Assembly (NCBI RefSeq): GCF_000337835.1
Contig: NZ_AOLM01000019.1
Location: 62,001-126,000 of the forward strand
Length of the DNA: 64,000 nucleotides
Origin: Haloferax sulfurifontis ATCC BAA-897
GTDB taxonomy: Archaea; Halobacteriota; Halobacteria; Halobacteriales; Haloferacaceae
Reading direction: 5' to 3'
Part shown: piece by piece, positions 15,998 to 24,973 of the stretch
Layout of the letters: each line of letters opens with the position of its first letter
Numbering within the stretch: the first letter of the stretch is position 1
The notes under the pieces: generated by a model
Told to the model about the DNA's origin: nothing
The model's database searches: none
The model's input: only the letters and a program-made list of their open reading frames with translations
Made by a program: the position numbers and the translations under genes

Positions 15998-18700
15998 TCA
16001 CATGAAACTGCCGAGGCCGGTCTGTTCCTGCCCGCTTTTCACCTCGTCCCACGACATCCCGAGCGCCTCGATGACGCGGGAGATGGGCCCTTCGAGCGTC
16101 TTTGTGAGCATCGTCTCCCAGTCGACTTCGAACTCCTCGGGAATCTGGTCCGCGTACTCGAAGCAGATGACGTCGGGGTCGCGCTTGAACTCCCGGTAGA
16201 GGTCGTCGACCTGCGGGTCGAACTCGCCGGCCTCCATCTCGCGGAACCACGACGGGTGGACCTTCTTGAGGTAGACCCGCTTCGGCTTCGACCCCCGACC
16301 GAAGTTCGTCCCGAGGAAGGCGTTGGCGTACTGCGCCCCGCGGACGTGTGCGGTCGGCGTCTCGTACGCCGAGAGGCGCTTGCCGATGCCGCCGGGGATG
16401 CCGGCCTGTTCGAGCGGCAGGTTCCCCGACTCGAAGTCGGTGATGATGTCGTGGAGGTAGTCTTTGATGACTTCCGTCTCCTCGCCGTGGACGATCATGT
16501 CGATGACGTCCTTCTGGACCTCTTTGGTTATCTGCGCGATGTCCGACCGTTTGTACTCGAAGCCCGTGATATCGATGTCGTCGACGTCCTTGCCCTCCTT
16601 CCAGACGATGTGGCCCGCGTAGCGCTTCTTTTTCCCCGCCTGGAAGAACCGCCGGTAGAGCTTCTCGAACTCGATTTGGAAGCGGTGTTCGTCCGCGCCC
16701 AACTCGTCGCGCGCGAAGTCGTCGTAGGCGGCGTTGATGTGCTCCTCGATGTCGAACGACTGCTCGATGGCTTCTTCTTTCGACACGTCGGGGCCGAGTT
16801 CGAGCATGACGCTGTCGGTGTCGCCGTAGGCCACGTCGTAGCCGATTTGGTTCGCGGCCTGTTCCGTGAACTCGATGACCTTCCGCCCGGTCGCCGTCAC
16901 CGCCGCGCCCATCTCCTTGTCGTAGAGTCGGAAGCGGTCCCAGCCCAGCACGCCGTACAGCGAGTTCATGATGACCTTCACCGCGGCCTGCTGGCGGTCG
17001 AACTGCTCGTACTCCGACGAGCCGGGGTCGTGGGAGTTCCGTAGCGACTTCTTCTCCTCCCGCTCGGTGAGGAGTTCGTCGACCATCTCCCGAATCATGC
17101 CGTCAGGCTCCTGTTGGAAGTGCGTCCCGTTGGGCGCGCGGAACATCTCCCCGTCGTAGCGCTCGGGGTCGACCTTCGTCTCCGGCGACGCGTTGATGGT
17201 CACCATGCACATCGGATACAGCGACTTCAGGTCGAGCACCGTGACGTTCTCCTTGACGCCGGTGATGGGGTCGAACACGGCCCCGCCCTCGTAGTCCTCC
17301 GACTCCTGTTTCCCCTTCGAGGGGAGCGCGAACTCGCCGTGGACCTTGTGGAGCACGTAGATGTCGACGGTGTCGCCGGGCGTCGGCGCGTCTTCGAGCT
17401 TACAGCCGACGAACGTCCGCACCTCGTCCCAGAAGGCGATGATGTCCTGTTTCCGGTCGATTTCGACGCACAGCTCCACGTCGCGGAGGTTGTATTCGAG
17501 CAGGCGCTCGGGGTCTTCCTCCCAGAGGTCGCCGATGTCGCCCGAGTAGCGCTCCTTGCCCGCGTCGAGTTCGAGTTCGCCGACCGCGTCGAGGCGGTAG
17601 GATTCGAGTTCGGTGAACTGAGTGCGCTTGTAGGCGTACAGCAGGTCGAAGACGACGCGTCCCTTGATGTCCGGGCCGCCCCAGCCGCCGCGCCAGACCT
17701 CGCCGAGCCGCGACATGCGGTTGTAGTCGAGGTTCAGGTCGGTCGTCGGGTCGACTTCCTCCAACCGGTCGAGGAAGTACGGCGCGTCGAAATCCTCGAA
17801 GTTCCACCCGGTGAGGATGTCAGGGTCGGTCTCCTCGATGTACGCGAGGAAGGCGTCGAGCATCTCGGCCTCCGCGTCGAACGTCCGGACCTCCACGTCC
17901 GCGTCCTCGCCGAGAAAGTCGTAGTTCGGCAACGCGTCGGGGCGCTTGCCGAGGCCGTCTTCGGCGACGGCGTGCCAGACGACGTACTCGTCGCGGTGGG
18001 AGTCGTGGCTGGTCAGACAGATAATCGGCTCTTCGCCCTCCTCGGGGAAGCCGTTCCGGTCGTTGACCTCGATGTCGAAGGTGTTCACCCGGAGGTTCGC
18101 GTCGACCTCCGCGGGCGCGACCTCCTGGTGGGGAATCTGAATCGTCCCGTCGCCGTCGTCGAGGCGGCGCGCGGGGACGCAGACGCCGCTTTTGATGTCC
18201 TTGTCGATAAGCAGGCGGTTCGGAAAGAGGATGTCCGCCTCGTAGTGGTCGAACTCGTCGCGAATCTGGCCGACGTCGCGGGGGGTGCGGCCGAAAATCT
18301 TCGTCAGTTCCTCGCCGCGAATACTCTCGAACCCGTCCTCGGTGCCGGTGATTACGTCCTTGTCGAGCGCGTCGTCGTCGAGGCTGTCAGTGGGCGCGTA
18401 GAAGTACGGTCGGAACCCGAGCACGCGGACGTGCTCGGTCTCGTCGTCCGCCGTCCGACCGAAGATGTGAATCACCGGGTACTCGTCGCGGCCCGCGCCC
18501 TCGATGGTGTAGTCGACCTGCGTGACGGCCAGTTCGACCGTCCCGTCCGGGTCGGGAAACCGCACCTCGTCCGTGTCGATGACGTCGGAGACGTGCTGGC
18601 CGGCGTCGCCGGCGACGATGGCGGCCTCCTCGTCAGGCCGCGCGTCGCCCGCGCCGTCGGCGTCGTTCCCCCCGAAGTCGGTCAGACCCGTCTGCGTCAT
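15998..18700 (-). CDS. polB: Family B replicative DNA polymerase (PolB1), intein-free
   Basis: A 900-aa family B polymerase. The N-terminal 3'-5' exonuclease has FDIEVND, NFEDFDAPYF and YNLRDVEL. The polymerase motifs are A (DLKSLYPMCMVTINASPET), B (VKVIMNSLYGVLGW) and C (YGDTDSVML), all uninterrupted, so the usual haloarchaeal intein sites are empty. The C-terminus QTGLGSFM is a PCNA-interacting (PIP) box; the N-terminus (MTQTGLTDFGG) also looks PIP-like. The ATG at 18700 follows a TTTTTAG box by about 27 nt and removes a non-conserved 30-residue extension. It replicates chromosomal DNA with PCNA and may share the work with PolD. Confidence 0.96.
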   Translation of the reverse strand: MTQTGLTDFGGNDADGAGDARPDEEAAIVAGDAGQHVSDVIDTDEVRFPDPDGTVELAVTQVDYTIEGAGRDEYPVIHIFGRTADDETEHVRVLGFRPYFYAPTDSLDDDALDKDVITGTEDGFESIRGEELTKIFGRTPRDVGQIRDEFDHYEADILFPNRLLIDKDIKSGVCVPARRLDDGDGTIQIPHQEVAPAEVDANLRVNTFDIEVNDRNGFPEEGEEPIICLTSHDSHRDEYVVWHAVAEDGLGKRPDALPNYDFLGEDADVEVRTFDAEAEMLDAFLAYIEETDPDILTGWNFEDFDAPYFLDRLEEVDPTTDLNLDYNRMSRLGEVWRGGWGGPDIKGRVVFDLLYAYKRTQFTELESYRLDAVGELELDAGKERYSGDIGDLWEEDPERLLEYNLRDVELCVEIDRKQDIIAFWDEVRTFVGCKLEDAPTPGDTVDIYVLHKVHGEFALPSKGKQESEDYEGGAVFDPITGVKENVTVLDLKSLYPMCMVTINASPETKVDPERYDGEMFRAPNGTHFQQEPDGMIREMVDELLTEREEKKSLRNSHDPGSSEYEQFDRQQAAVKVIMNSLYGVLGWDRFRLYDKEMGAAVTATGRKVIEFTEQAANQIGYDVAYGDTDSVMLELGPDVSKEEAIEQSFDIEEHINAAYDDFARDELGADEHRFQIEFEKLYRRFFQAGKKKRYAGHIVWKEGKDVDDIDITGFEYKRSDIAQITKEVQKDVIDMIVHGEETEVIKDYLHDIITDFESGNLPLEQAGIPGGIGKRLSAYETPTAHVRGAQYANAFLGTNFGRGSKPKRVYLKKVHPSWFREMEAGEFDPQVDDLYREFKRDPDVICFEYADQIPEEFEVDWETMLTKTLEGPISRVIEALGMSWDEVKSGQEQTGLGSFM

Positions 18701-18805
18701 GGCAGTCGCTTCGGCGGCGCGGCTAAAAACCCCGGCGTTTCCGCGAACCGCACCCCGAATCACGGAAAGACATTTACCCATGTATGACATTCCTTGTCAC
18801 ACGAT

Positions 18806-18991
18806 ATGACCGACCACGCAACTCCGGAGCGGTGGGATGGCACGATCGACGGCGACGGACCGACTGGTCCGACGGGAGCCGAGACGGTCGAATCCTACGA
18901 TATCGACGGTGGCGTGGTGTTCTACGACGCGGAGAACCCACTCGCGTGGGTCGAGGCCTCGCGCTCGATGCGCCTCGACGACTGCGCCTGA
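18806..18991 (+). CDS. Small haloarchaeal protein (DUF7331-like)
   Basis: A 61-aa acidic protein whose core VESYDIDGGVVFYDAENPLAW matches a short haloarchaeal family I recall as DUF7331 (name from memory). No signal peptide, Cys motif or membrane segment is present. The ATG at 18806 is preferred over a TTG four codons upstream; an ATTTAC box lies about 33 nt upstream. It is divergent from polB with a 105-bp shared promoter region. Function unknown. Confidence 0.7.
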   Translation: MTDHATPERWDGTIDGDGPTGPTGAETVESYDIDGGVVFYDAENPLAWVEASRSMRLDDCA

Positions 18992-19039
18992 CTCGGCCGA
19001 AACGGACACTTTTTCTCGGCACGGCGTCTCGACGCGAGC

Positions 19040-19636
19040 GTGACGGACGACGAGCGACGCGAGGGAACAGCCGCCGACGCGGCCGACGGGGACGACGACG
19101 CGGAGCGTCCGTCGGCGGACATGGCCTCGAAAATCGACCCGGAAAAACGGTGGGGCGACCCCGAGGCCCGCTGGGACCCGGAAACCCGCTGGGGGAACCC
19201 CGAAAAGGACCTCCCGACGATTCCCCGCGTCCGCATCCCCGGCGAAGACGCCGGCGACGGCGACGACTCCAACGGCGAGGGCGACGATGCGCCGGAGTTC
19301 TCCCCCGACGTGAACCCCGAAGTCGCCCGACTGTTCTGGGCGAGCGTGGTGCTCGCCAACGTCGGCCTCGCGGGACTCACGGTGGGACCGATGCTCGTCT
19401 ACTTCCGCGGCGACACGCTCCTCGGCGGCGGCCTGTTCCTGTTCGGCGCGGTCGTGCTCGTCCGCGTCTACTCCATCTACCGGGAGTTCAAGCGAGGCGA
19501 GTGGCGAGACGACGAGGGTGACGACGGCGATGAAAGCGACGACAGCGACGGAGATGACGCGGACGACGGCGGACCGACCGAAGACGCAGGCAACGCGGAC
19601 GGCCCCGCCGCGGACGCTCCCGAGCGCAACCGCTAA
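19040..19636 (+). CDS. Haloarchaeal membrane protein (DUF7322-like)
   Basis: A 198-aa protein starting with GTG. An Asp-rich N-terminus is followed by a repeated Arg-Trp motif (EKRWGDPEARWDPETRWGNP). Two membrane helices follow (about 92-113 and 119-138: FWASVVLANVGLAGL, LLGGGLFLFGAVVLV), then a highly acidic tail of about 50 residues. The family name DUF7322 is from memory. It probably sits in the cytoplasmic membrane with both acidic ends in the cytosol. Function unknown. Confidence 0.7.
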   Translation: MTDDERREGTAADAADGDDDAERPSADMASKIDPEKRWGDPEARWDPETRWGNPEKDLPTIPRVRIPGEDAGDGDDSNGEGDDAPEFSPDVNPEVARLFWASVVLANVGLAGLTVGPMLVYFRGDTLLGGGLFLFGAVVLVRVYSIYREFKRGEWRDDEGDDGDESDDSDGDDADDGGPTEDAGNADGPAADAPERNR

Positions 19637-19663
19637 CAGTCACTGCGCCCTTCATCGGCACAT

Positions 19664-20092
19664 ATGCGAACCGTGCGCGGGCCGGACGGCCGGACGTACC
19701 TCCTCGTCAAGCAGTCGAGCGACGCCAGCCGCGTCCGCGACCCGGAGACCGGCGAGGAGCGACACCTACCGAACGACGACCTCGAAGCCGTGAGCGGCGA
19801 GTCCCCGCTCGAAACCGCCGCGCGCGCCGTCCCCGAACCCGCCCGGCGAATCCTCGTCGCGGTCCCGACCGAGCGCGGTCTGGGCCTGCTCGTCGACCTC
19901 GTCGACCGCGGGCCGCTCCCCGTGGTCGACCTCCTCGGTGCCTACGACCTCTGCGAGAGCGACCTCCACGGCCTCTTGACCGAGTTCCGGGCCGCCGACC
20001 TCGTCGCCGAGGCCACGGTCTACGGGGAGCGCGGCTACGAGGCGACCGACGCCGCGAAAGAAGGAATCGAGCTCCTGCGGGCGAGCGAATAA
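19664..20092 (+). CDS. Haloarchaeal wHTH-like protein (DUF7346-like)
   Basis: A 142-aa protein. Residues 1-45 form a small beta domain (RTVRGPDGRTYLLVKQSSD, RDPETGEERHLP). The C-terminal half looks like a winged helix (LGLLVDLVDRGPLPVVDLL, SDLHGLLTEFRAADLVAEA, YGERGYEATDAAKEGIELL). The family is one I recall as DUF7346. It runs convergently into rad50 and lies 27 bases after the previous gene. A regulatory role is inference. Confidence 0.7.
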   Translation: MRTVRGPDGRTYLLVKQSSDASRVRDPETGEERHLPNDDLEAVSGESPLETAARAVPEPARRILVAVPTERGLGLLVDLVDRGPLPVVDLLGAYDLCESDLHGLLTEFRAADLVAEATVYGERGYEATDAAKEGIELLRASE

Positions 20093-20116
20093 GCGCCGAG
20101 GAAGGGGCGACCGCCC

Positions 20117-22798
20117 TCAGTCGTCCGCGAGCGCGCCCTCGATGGTCGGCGCGTCGGTCCGCTCGACCGTCGAGCGGTTCGTCGTCGGGTTCTTCTCCAC
20201 GCGGACGAGGTCGTCGGCCGCGCCGACCAGCTTGTCGTCGTGGCTGACGATGAGAATCTGCTTGACGCCGCGGCTCTGCATGTCCTCGACGAGGTCGACC
20301 AGCCGCGAGACGTGGCCGTCGTCGAGGAAGACCGTCGGCTCGTCGAGGATGAGCGGCGGAAGCGGCGCCGCGCCGTCGATTCCCTCGGCGAGGAGCCGGT
20401 AGATGGCACACCGGAGGCTGAGGTTGAACAGGGCGCGCTCGCCGCCAGAGAGCTGTTCGGGTTCGAGCGCGGTGCCGTCCTTCTGGAACACCGTCAGCCC
20501 GTACTCGCCGTCGAGCCGGATTCGCGAGTAGGCGTCGTTGGCGTAGACGAGGTCGAACGTCTCGTTGAGCATCCGTTCGAGCACCTCGACGTTGCGCTGG
20601 CGAAGCTCCGCCCGGAGGTCGCCGTAGGTCGATTCGAGCGTCGAGACCTCCTCGTGGACCGATTCGAGGGCGTCCACGCGCTCGGCGAGGTGTTCGCGGC
20701 GCTCTCGGAGGGCGTCCAACTGTTCGAGTTCGGCCTCGACGCCGCCGACGCGGCTCTGGAGTTCGTCGCGGTCGTCGCGCAACTCGGGAAGCACCTCGTC
20801 TTCGACCCGTTCGAGGTACGCCGCGGCCTTCTGCTTGCGCTGTCTCGCCCCCTCGACCGCCTCCTCGTCGACCGTCTCTCGGAGTTCGTCGCGGCGCTCG
20901 CGGCGCTCTCGGAGGTGTTCGCGGCGCTCGCGGTTCACCTCGGCGAGCGTCTCGCGCTTCTCGCGGAGCCGGTCCCGCGCGTCGATTTTCTCGGCCCGCG
21001 CGTCGACCACCGACTCGACGCGATCGAGTCGGTCGCGCCGGTCGCCGAGGGCGTCGAGGTCGGATTCGAGCGATGCGACCGTCTCTGCGACTTCCTCGGC
21101 CCGCTCGGCCTGCGTCGTCGCCGCCTCGCGTTTCTCTTCGGCTTCGGCTTCGAGTTCCGCGGCCGCCTCGCGCTTCTCCGCGGCGGCCTCGCGGCGGCTC
21201 TCGACGGTCTCCTCGCGGTCGGCGATGCGTTCGTCCACGAGGTCGAGTCTGTCGCGCTGGGAACTCGCGCGGGTCTCGACTTCGACCAGCGCCTCGGCCG
21301 CCTCGACGGCCGCCGAGCGCGACTCGACCGCCGATTCGAGCGATTCGCGGTCGGCCTCCAGCGACTCGACCGCGGCCTCGCGCTCGCTGATGGCGTCGAC
21401 GTGGGGCGACCCCTCGACCGGCTGTCCGCACTCGGGGCACTTGCCCGCGTCGCGGAGGCGCTCGGCCTCGGCGAGCCGCTCGCGCGCGTTCTTCAGTTCG
21501 GTCTCCGTCTCCGCGAGCGACTCGCGGGCGTCGGACCGCGCCTCCCGTCGTTCTTCGAGGAGGTCGGCGGCCTCGCCGAGTTCGACGGGTGCGTCTTCGA
21601 ACCGCGCTTCGGCGTCGTCGAGCGACGACCGAAGCTCGGCGCGCGTCTCGCGGAACGATTCGAGCTCTCGCTCGGCCTCGGCGGCGGTCTCCGCGTCGGC
21701 GTCGGCGGCCTCGCGTTTCTCCGCGGCGCGCGATTCGAGGTCGTCGGCGCGCTCGGCGAGCCGCTCGGCCTGCGTCTCGAACGCCTGCGCCCGCGTCCGC
21801 GCCTCCGAGAGGTCGTCGCGGAGTTCCGCCTCGCGCTCCGACAGCGCCTCGCGCGCGTCGGCTATCGCCTCGTCGCTCGCGTCGTCGAGGTCGGCCCGAG
21901 CGAGGGCGTCGTCGATGTCCGATTCGAGTTCGTCGGCGGCGGCGTCGAGTTCGCGGATTCGCTCCGAGAGGTCGTCTCGCTTCGTCTCGTCCGCGGAGAT
22001 CTTCGCGGTCAGGTCCTCGATTGTCGCCTCGATTTCGTCGAGTCGATCCCGCTTTTCGGCGTGTTCGTCGAGCGTCGCCTCGGCGGCGTCGAGCGCCGAC
22101 TTCGCCTTGTCGCGCTGGTCCTCGTAGTTCGAAATATCCTCGTCGAGGGAGTCGAGTTCGGATTCGAGCGCGTTGAGCGTCGCGTGGAGGTCCGCGTCCT
22201 CCTTGGCCTCGATTTGCGACTCGACGTCTTCGAGGACGCTCCGCTTTTTCGTCAGCACGTCTTCGACCCCGAGCCGGGCGTTGCCGGCGCGCTCGCGGTA
22301 CGTTTCGAGCTTCCCGAGCTGGAGGAGGTCGTCTATCATGTCCTGCCGCTGGCTCGGCGTCGCGTTGATGAGCTTGTTGACCTCGCCCTGCTGGACGTAC
22401 GCGCAGTTCACGAACGCCTCGGCGTCCATCCGCAGGAGCGACGCGACGTGCCGGCGAACGTCGCGCGCGCCTTCGACGGTCCCCTCGGGACCTTCGAGGA
22501 CGCACTTCGCGGTGGTCGCGCGGTCGCCGGAGACGCGAATCCGGCGGTCGATGCGGTACTCGCCGCCGTCGTGGACGAATTCGAGCGCGATTTCGGCGTC
22601 GTCCGCGCCCGTCGTCACCACGTCTTCGAGCGGCCCCGCGAGCGCCTTCGAGCCGTAGAGCGCGAAGAAACACGCTTCGAGGAGCGACGACTTGCCACTA
22701 CCGTTGACGCCGTGGATGACCGTGACGCCGTCTCTGAGGTCGAGTTCGGCGTCCTCGTAGGGCTTGAAGTTCCGGATGGCGATGCGGGTGAACCTCAC
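20117..22798 (-). CDS. rad50: DNA double-strand-break repair ATPase Rad50
   Basis: An 893-aa SMC-like protein. The N-terminal Walker A is GVNGSGKSS. Two long coiled-coil arms flank the zinc hook CPECG (Cys454, Cys457), which dimerises Rad50 through Zn. The C-terminal ABC signature is [14 protein letters not shown], then Walker [15 protein letters not shown] and the H-loop IVSHDD. With Mre11 it tethers and processes DNA ends. Its ATG overlaps the mre11 stop by 4 bases (ATGA), so translation is coupled. The arms are extremely Glu/Arg/Ala-rich, which explains the long antisense open frames here. Confidence 0.97.
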   Translation of the reverse strand: MRFTRIAIRNFKPYEDAELDLRDGVTVIHGVNGSGKSSLLEACFFALYGSKALAGPLEDVVTTGADDAEIALEFVHDGGEYRIDRRIRVSGDRATTAKCVLEGPEGTVEGARDVRRHVASLLRMDAEAFVNCAYVQQGEVNKLINATPSQRQDMIDDLLQLGKLETYRERAGNARLGVEDVLTKKRSVLEDVESQIEAKEDADLHATLNALESELDSLDEDISNYEDQRDKAKSALDAAEATLDEHAEKRDRLDEIEATIEDLTAKISADETKRDDLSERIRELDAAADELESDIDDALARADLDDASDEAIADAREALSEREAELRDDLSEARTRAQAFETQAERLAERADDLESRAAEKREAADADAETAAEAERELESFRETRAELRSSLDDAEARFEDAPVELGEAADLLEERREARSDARESLAETETELKNARERLAEAERLRDAGKCPECGQPVEGSPHVDAISEREAAVESLEADRESLESAVESRSAAVEAAEALVEVETRASSQRDRLDLVDERIADREETVESRREAAAEKREAAAELEAEAEEKREAATTQAERAEEVAETVASLESDLDALGDRRDRLDRVESVVDARAEKIDARDRLREKRETLAEVNRERREHLRERRERRDELRETVDEEAVEGARQRKQKAAAYLERVEDEVLPELRDDRDELQSRVGGVEAELEQLDALRERREHLAERVDALESVHEEVSTLESTYGDLRAELRQRNVEVLERMLNETFDLVYANDAYSRIRLDGEYGLTVFQKDGTALEPEQLSGGERALFNLSLRCAIYRLLAEGIDGAAPLPPLILDEPTVFLDDGHVSRLVDLVEDMQSRGVKQILIVSHDDKLVGAADDLVRVEKNPTTNRSTVERTDAPTIEGALADD

Positions 22799-24105
22799 GC
22801 GAAATCACCCAGCGAACTGTCGCGACTCGCCGCCGGGTCCGCGGGGGCCTCCGAGTCGGTGTCGGCGGTCGTCTCCGGGTCGGTCTCGGTCGTCTCCGGG
22901 TCGGTCTCGGTCGCGTCTTCGGCGGCTTCAACGTCTTCAACGGTTTCGGAATTCTCGCCTTCGTCCTCACCTTCGGTCTCGCGCTCGGCGGCGACGAAGG
23001 CGTCGGGGTCGTCCGAGAGGAGCGATTCGACGCGCTCGCGCACCTCGTCGCGGACGTTCGAGTCGGCGACCTTGCTCGCGCGGACCGTCTCGTCCACGTC
23101 GAGGGCGGCGCTCGACAGGCCCATCTCGCGGACCCGCTCGCGCACCGCGTCGTCGGGGTCGGCGAAGGTCACGTCGGTCGCCAGGTCGGCGTCGTCGTCG
23201 ATGTCGCGTTTGTCGTTGACGCGGGCGACGAGCGCGCCCTCCTCGACGGCGAACGACTCGACCGCCGCGGGCGTGACGGCGTCGCCCTCGCCCCGCAGTT
23301 CCACGATGACGACCGCGTCTTCGACGTCGAACTCGCGGACGCGCTGGCGGACGCGCTCGATGCCCTCGTCGCCGGCGAGGTCGACCTCGACGAAGGCGAA
23401 CGGGCGCGTTTCGAGGGTGCGACGGCGGATGTCGACCGCGTCGGGCGCGAACTCGACGAGGTTGTAGCCGCGCGGGTCGCGCTCGGTCGCGCTCGCGCGC
23501 TCGGTCGACCCGCAATAGGTCACCCACGTCCCGTCGAGGTCGGCGGTGTCGGGGACGTGGTTGTCGCCGAGGAGGACCGCGTCGAAGTCGACGTTCGACT
23601 CGGCGAGGACGGTTTCCGTCTCCCAGTCGGCGTGCGCGAACGGCGTAAACAGACCGTGGGCGACGAGCACCGCGCGCTCGGCGTCGTGGGGTTCGAACTG
23701 GTAGTCGAGTTCGTCGCGTCGGGAGCGCGGGACGTGGTCGAGCCCGTAGAAGGCCACGTCGCCGACGACGTGGGGGTCGCGTCCGAGCCTCGTCGCCAGT
23801 CCGAGGCGCTCGAAGAGGTCGAGCCACTGGCCCCCGCGGGTCGACTCGTGGTTGCCGACGATGGCGAGGAAGGGAATCCCGGCGTCGTCGAGGCGGCGGA
23901 GCGCGGCGAGCGTCCCGAGGAGGTCGGGGAGTTCGGGACGGCGGTCGTGGTAGAGGTCGCCCGCGTGGACGACCGCGTCGACGTCGCCGTCGAGCGCGTC
24001 CGCGACGACCCGCTCGAAGGCGTCGAGGAAGTCCTGTCGGCGCTCCGGCGAGTGGTACTGCTGATACCCGATGTGGGTGTCGCCGGTGTGTATCACCCGT
24101 GTCAT
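22795..24105 (-). CDS. mre11: DNA double-strand-break repair nuclease Mre11
   Basis: A 436-aa calcineurin-like phosphoesterase. Metal ligands are visible in order: [25 protein letters not shown] and LLGDNHVPD. After about residue 330 comes a capping region and then an acidic tail rich in Glu/Asp/Thr with a short TETDPET repeat, ending in SLGDFA. It processes DNA ends together with Rad50. It overlaps its neighbours on both sides by ATGA junctions: the small gene upstream and rad50 downstream, forming a three-gene operon. Confidence 0.95.
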   Translation of the reverse strand: MTRVIHTGDTHIGYQQYHSPERRQDFLDAFERVVADALDGDVDAVVHAGDLYHDRRPELPDLLGTLAALRRLDDAGIPFLAIVGNHESTRGGQWLDLFERLGLATRLGRDPHVVGDVAFYGLDHVPRSRRDELDYQFEPHDAERAVLVAHGLFTPFAHADWETETVLAESNVDFDAVLLGDNHVPDTADLDGTWVTYCGSTERASATERDPRGYNLVEFAPDAVDIRRRTLETRPFAFVEVDLAGDEGIERVRQRVREFDVEDAVVIVELRGEGDAVTPAAVESFAVEEGALVARVNDKRDIDDDADLATDVTFADPDDAVRERVREMGLSSAALDVDETVRASKVADSNVRDEVRERVESLLSDDPDAFVAAERETEGEDEGENSETVEDVEAAEDATETDPETTETDPETTADTDSEAPADPAASRDSSLGDFA

Positions 24106-24509
24106 CTATCACCCGGTTCGCCACCGCCGCTGAAAACGGTTGTGCGACCGGAGCGGAAGTGGTCGGCGTCCCGCGGTCGCCGCTCGGCGGCGCGAGACGT
24201 CCGGTTCGACTCGTCGGTGGCGTCCGCGAGCGCGATGCGGAGTCGGTCGAGGTCCGCGATGAGCGCCCGCCCACGACGCGCGCAGTCGTGGTGTCCGCGT
24301 CGAGCGGCCTCACCGACCGCTCGGCGGAGCGTCAGTTCGCCGCCGTCGGAGAGAAAGCGGGCGGCAGAAGAAAGCGACTGGAAGGCGTCACGCGCGTCGG
24401 CGACGACCTCGGCGGGCGGGCGCGACTCGGGTCGGTCGTCGATATCGGCGTCGGCGTCGGCGAGCGCGGAGAGCGCGCGGCCGACGTCGTCGGGAGCGGG
24501 CGAAGACAT
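24102..24509 (-). CDS. Small helical protein, first gene of the mre11-rad50 operon
   Basis: A 135-aa, mostly helical, Ala/Asp/Arg-rich protein (DVGRALSALADADADID, EVVADARDAFQSLSSAARFL, RGRALIADLDRLRIALADAT). No catalytic motif, Cys or membrane segment is visible. Its stop overlaps the mre11 start by 4 bases, so it is almost certainly co-translated with the repair complex. I do not recognise the family. A link to Mre11/Rad50 (partner or regulator) is inferred from the operon alone. Confidence 0.75.
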   Translation of the reverse strand: MSSPAPDDVGRALSALADADADIDDRPESRPPAEVVADARDAFQSLSSAARFLSDGGELTLRRAVGEAARRGHHDCARRGRALIADLDRLRIALADATDESNRTSRAAERRPRDADHFRSGRTTVFSGGGEPGDR

Positions 24510-24535
24510 GTGCCGTCGTGGCCGCGCGTTCGGAT

Positions 24536-24805
24536 TTAAATGTTGAGCGTGTAGAGCCGCTTGCGCGCGTCGGAGAACGAAAACCGGGAGTCGACCGCGC
24601 CCTCGTCTTCCAGCCGAGAGAGCGCGTAGCGGACTGTGCGCGGGGGCAGAAGCGATTCCTCGGCGATCTGGCTCTGGGTGAGCGTGTCCTCGTAGTCGAG
24701 AATCTTCGCGACCAACTTCGCGCTCGGGGGCATGTCCCGAACCGACGCCCAGCGGTCGTCTGCGTCGGGTTCGGACTCGCGTTCGACTGCTTCCGTAGTA
24801 CTCAT
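24536..24805 (-). CDS. Winged-helix (MarR-like) transcriptional regulator
   Basis: An 89-aa single winged helix: KLVAKILDYEDTLTQSQIAE, LPPRTVRYALSRLEDEGAV, then the wing SFSDARKRLYTLNI. The ATG at 24805 sits about 26-30 nt after an AT-rich box (AATATTATCTA, minus strand) and is preferred over the in-frame start at 24820. It lies 26 bases before the orf-mre11-rad50 operon in the same direction, so it may be its first gene. It may control itself, the repair operon, or the divergent PAN gene. Confidence 0.85.
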   Translation of the reverse strand: MSTTEAVERESEPDADDRWASVRDMPPSAKLVAKILDYEDTLTQSQIAEESLLPPRTVRYALSRLEDEGAVDSRFSFSDARKRLYTLNI

Positions 24806-24973
24806 CGTACGAGACACCAAGCGATGCTATTAGATAATATTTGCTATCCATGAATATTACTGGGGGGAATTTATGTGACGCGCGTCAGACTCGTCATCCG
24901 GGCGGCAGACGCGCCCTAGGCGGCGAATCCCTCACACACCCGAAGCCTCTTATGAACCTGCACCCTATGCCGG

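Noticed and set aside
22799-22960. CRISPR-like short repeats
   Set aside because: The repeated units are the codons of the Thr-Glu-Thr-Asp-Pro tail of Mre11, in frame and without spacers.
20240-23467. A frame of about 1075 codons opposite rad50-mre11
   Set aside because: Shadow of Glu/Arg/Ala-rich coiled coils of Rad50; no start signal or domain.
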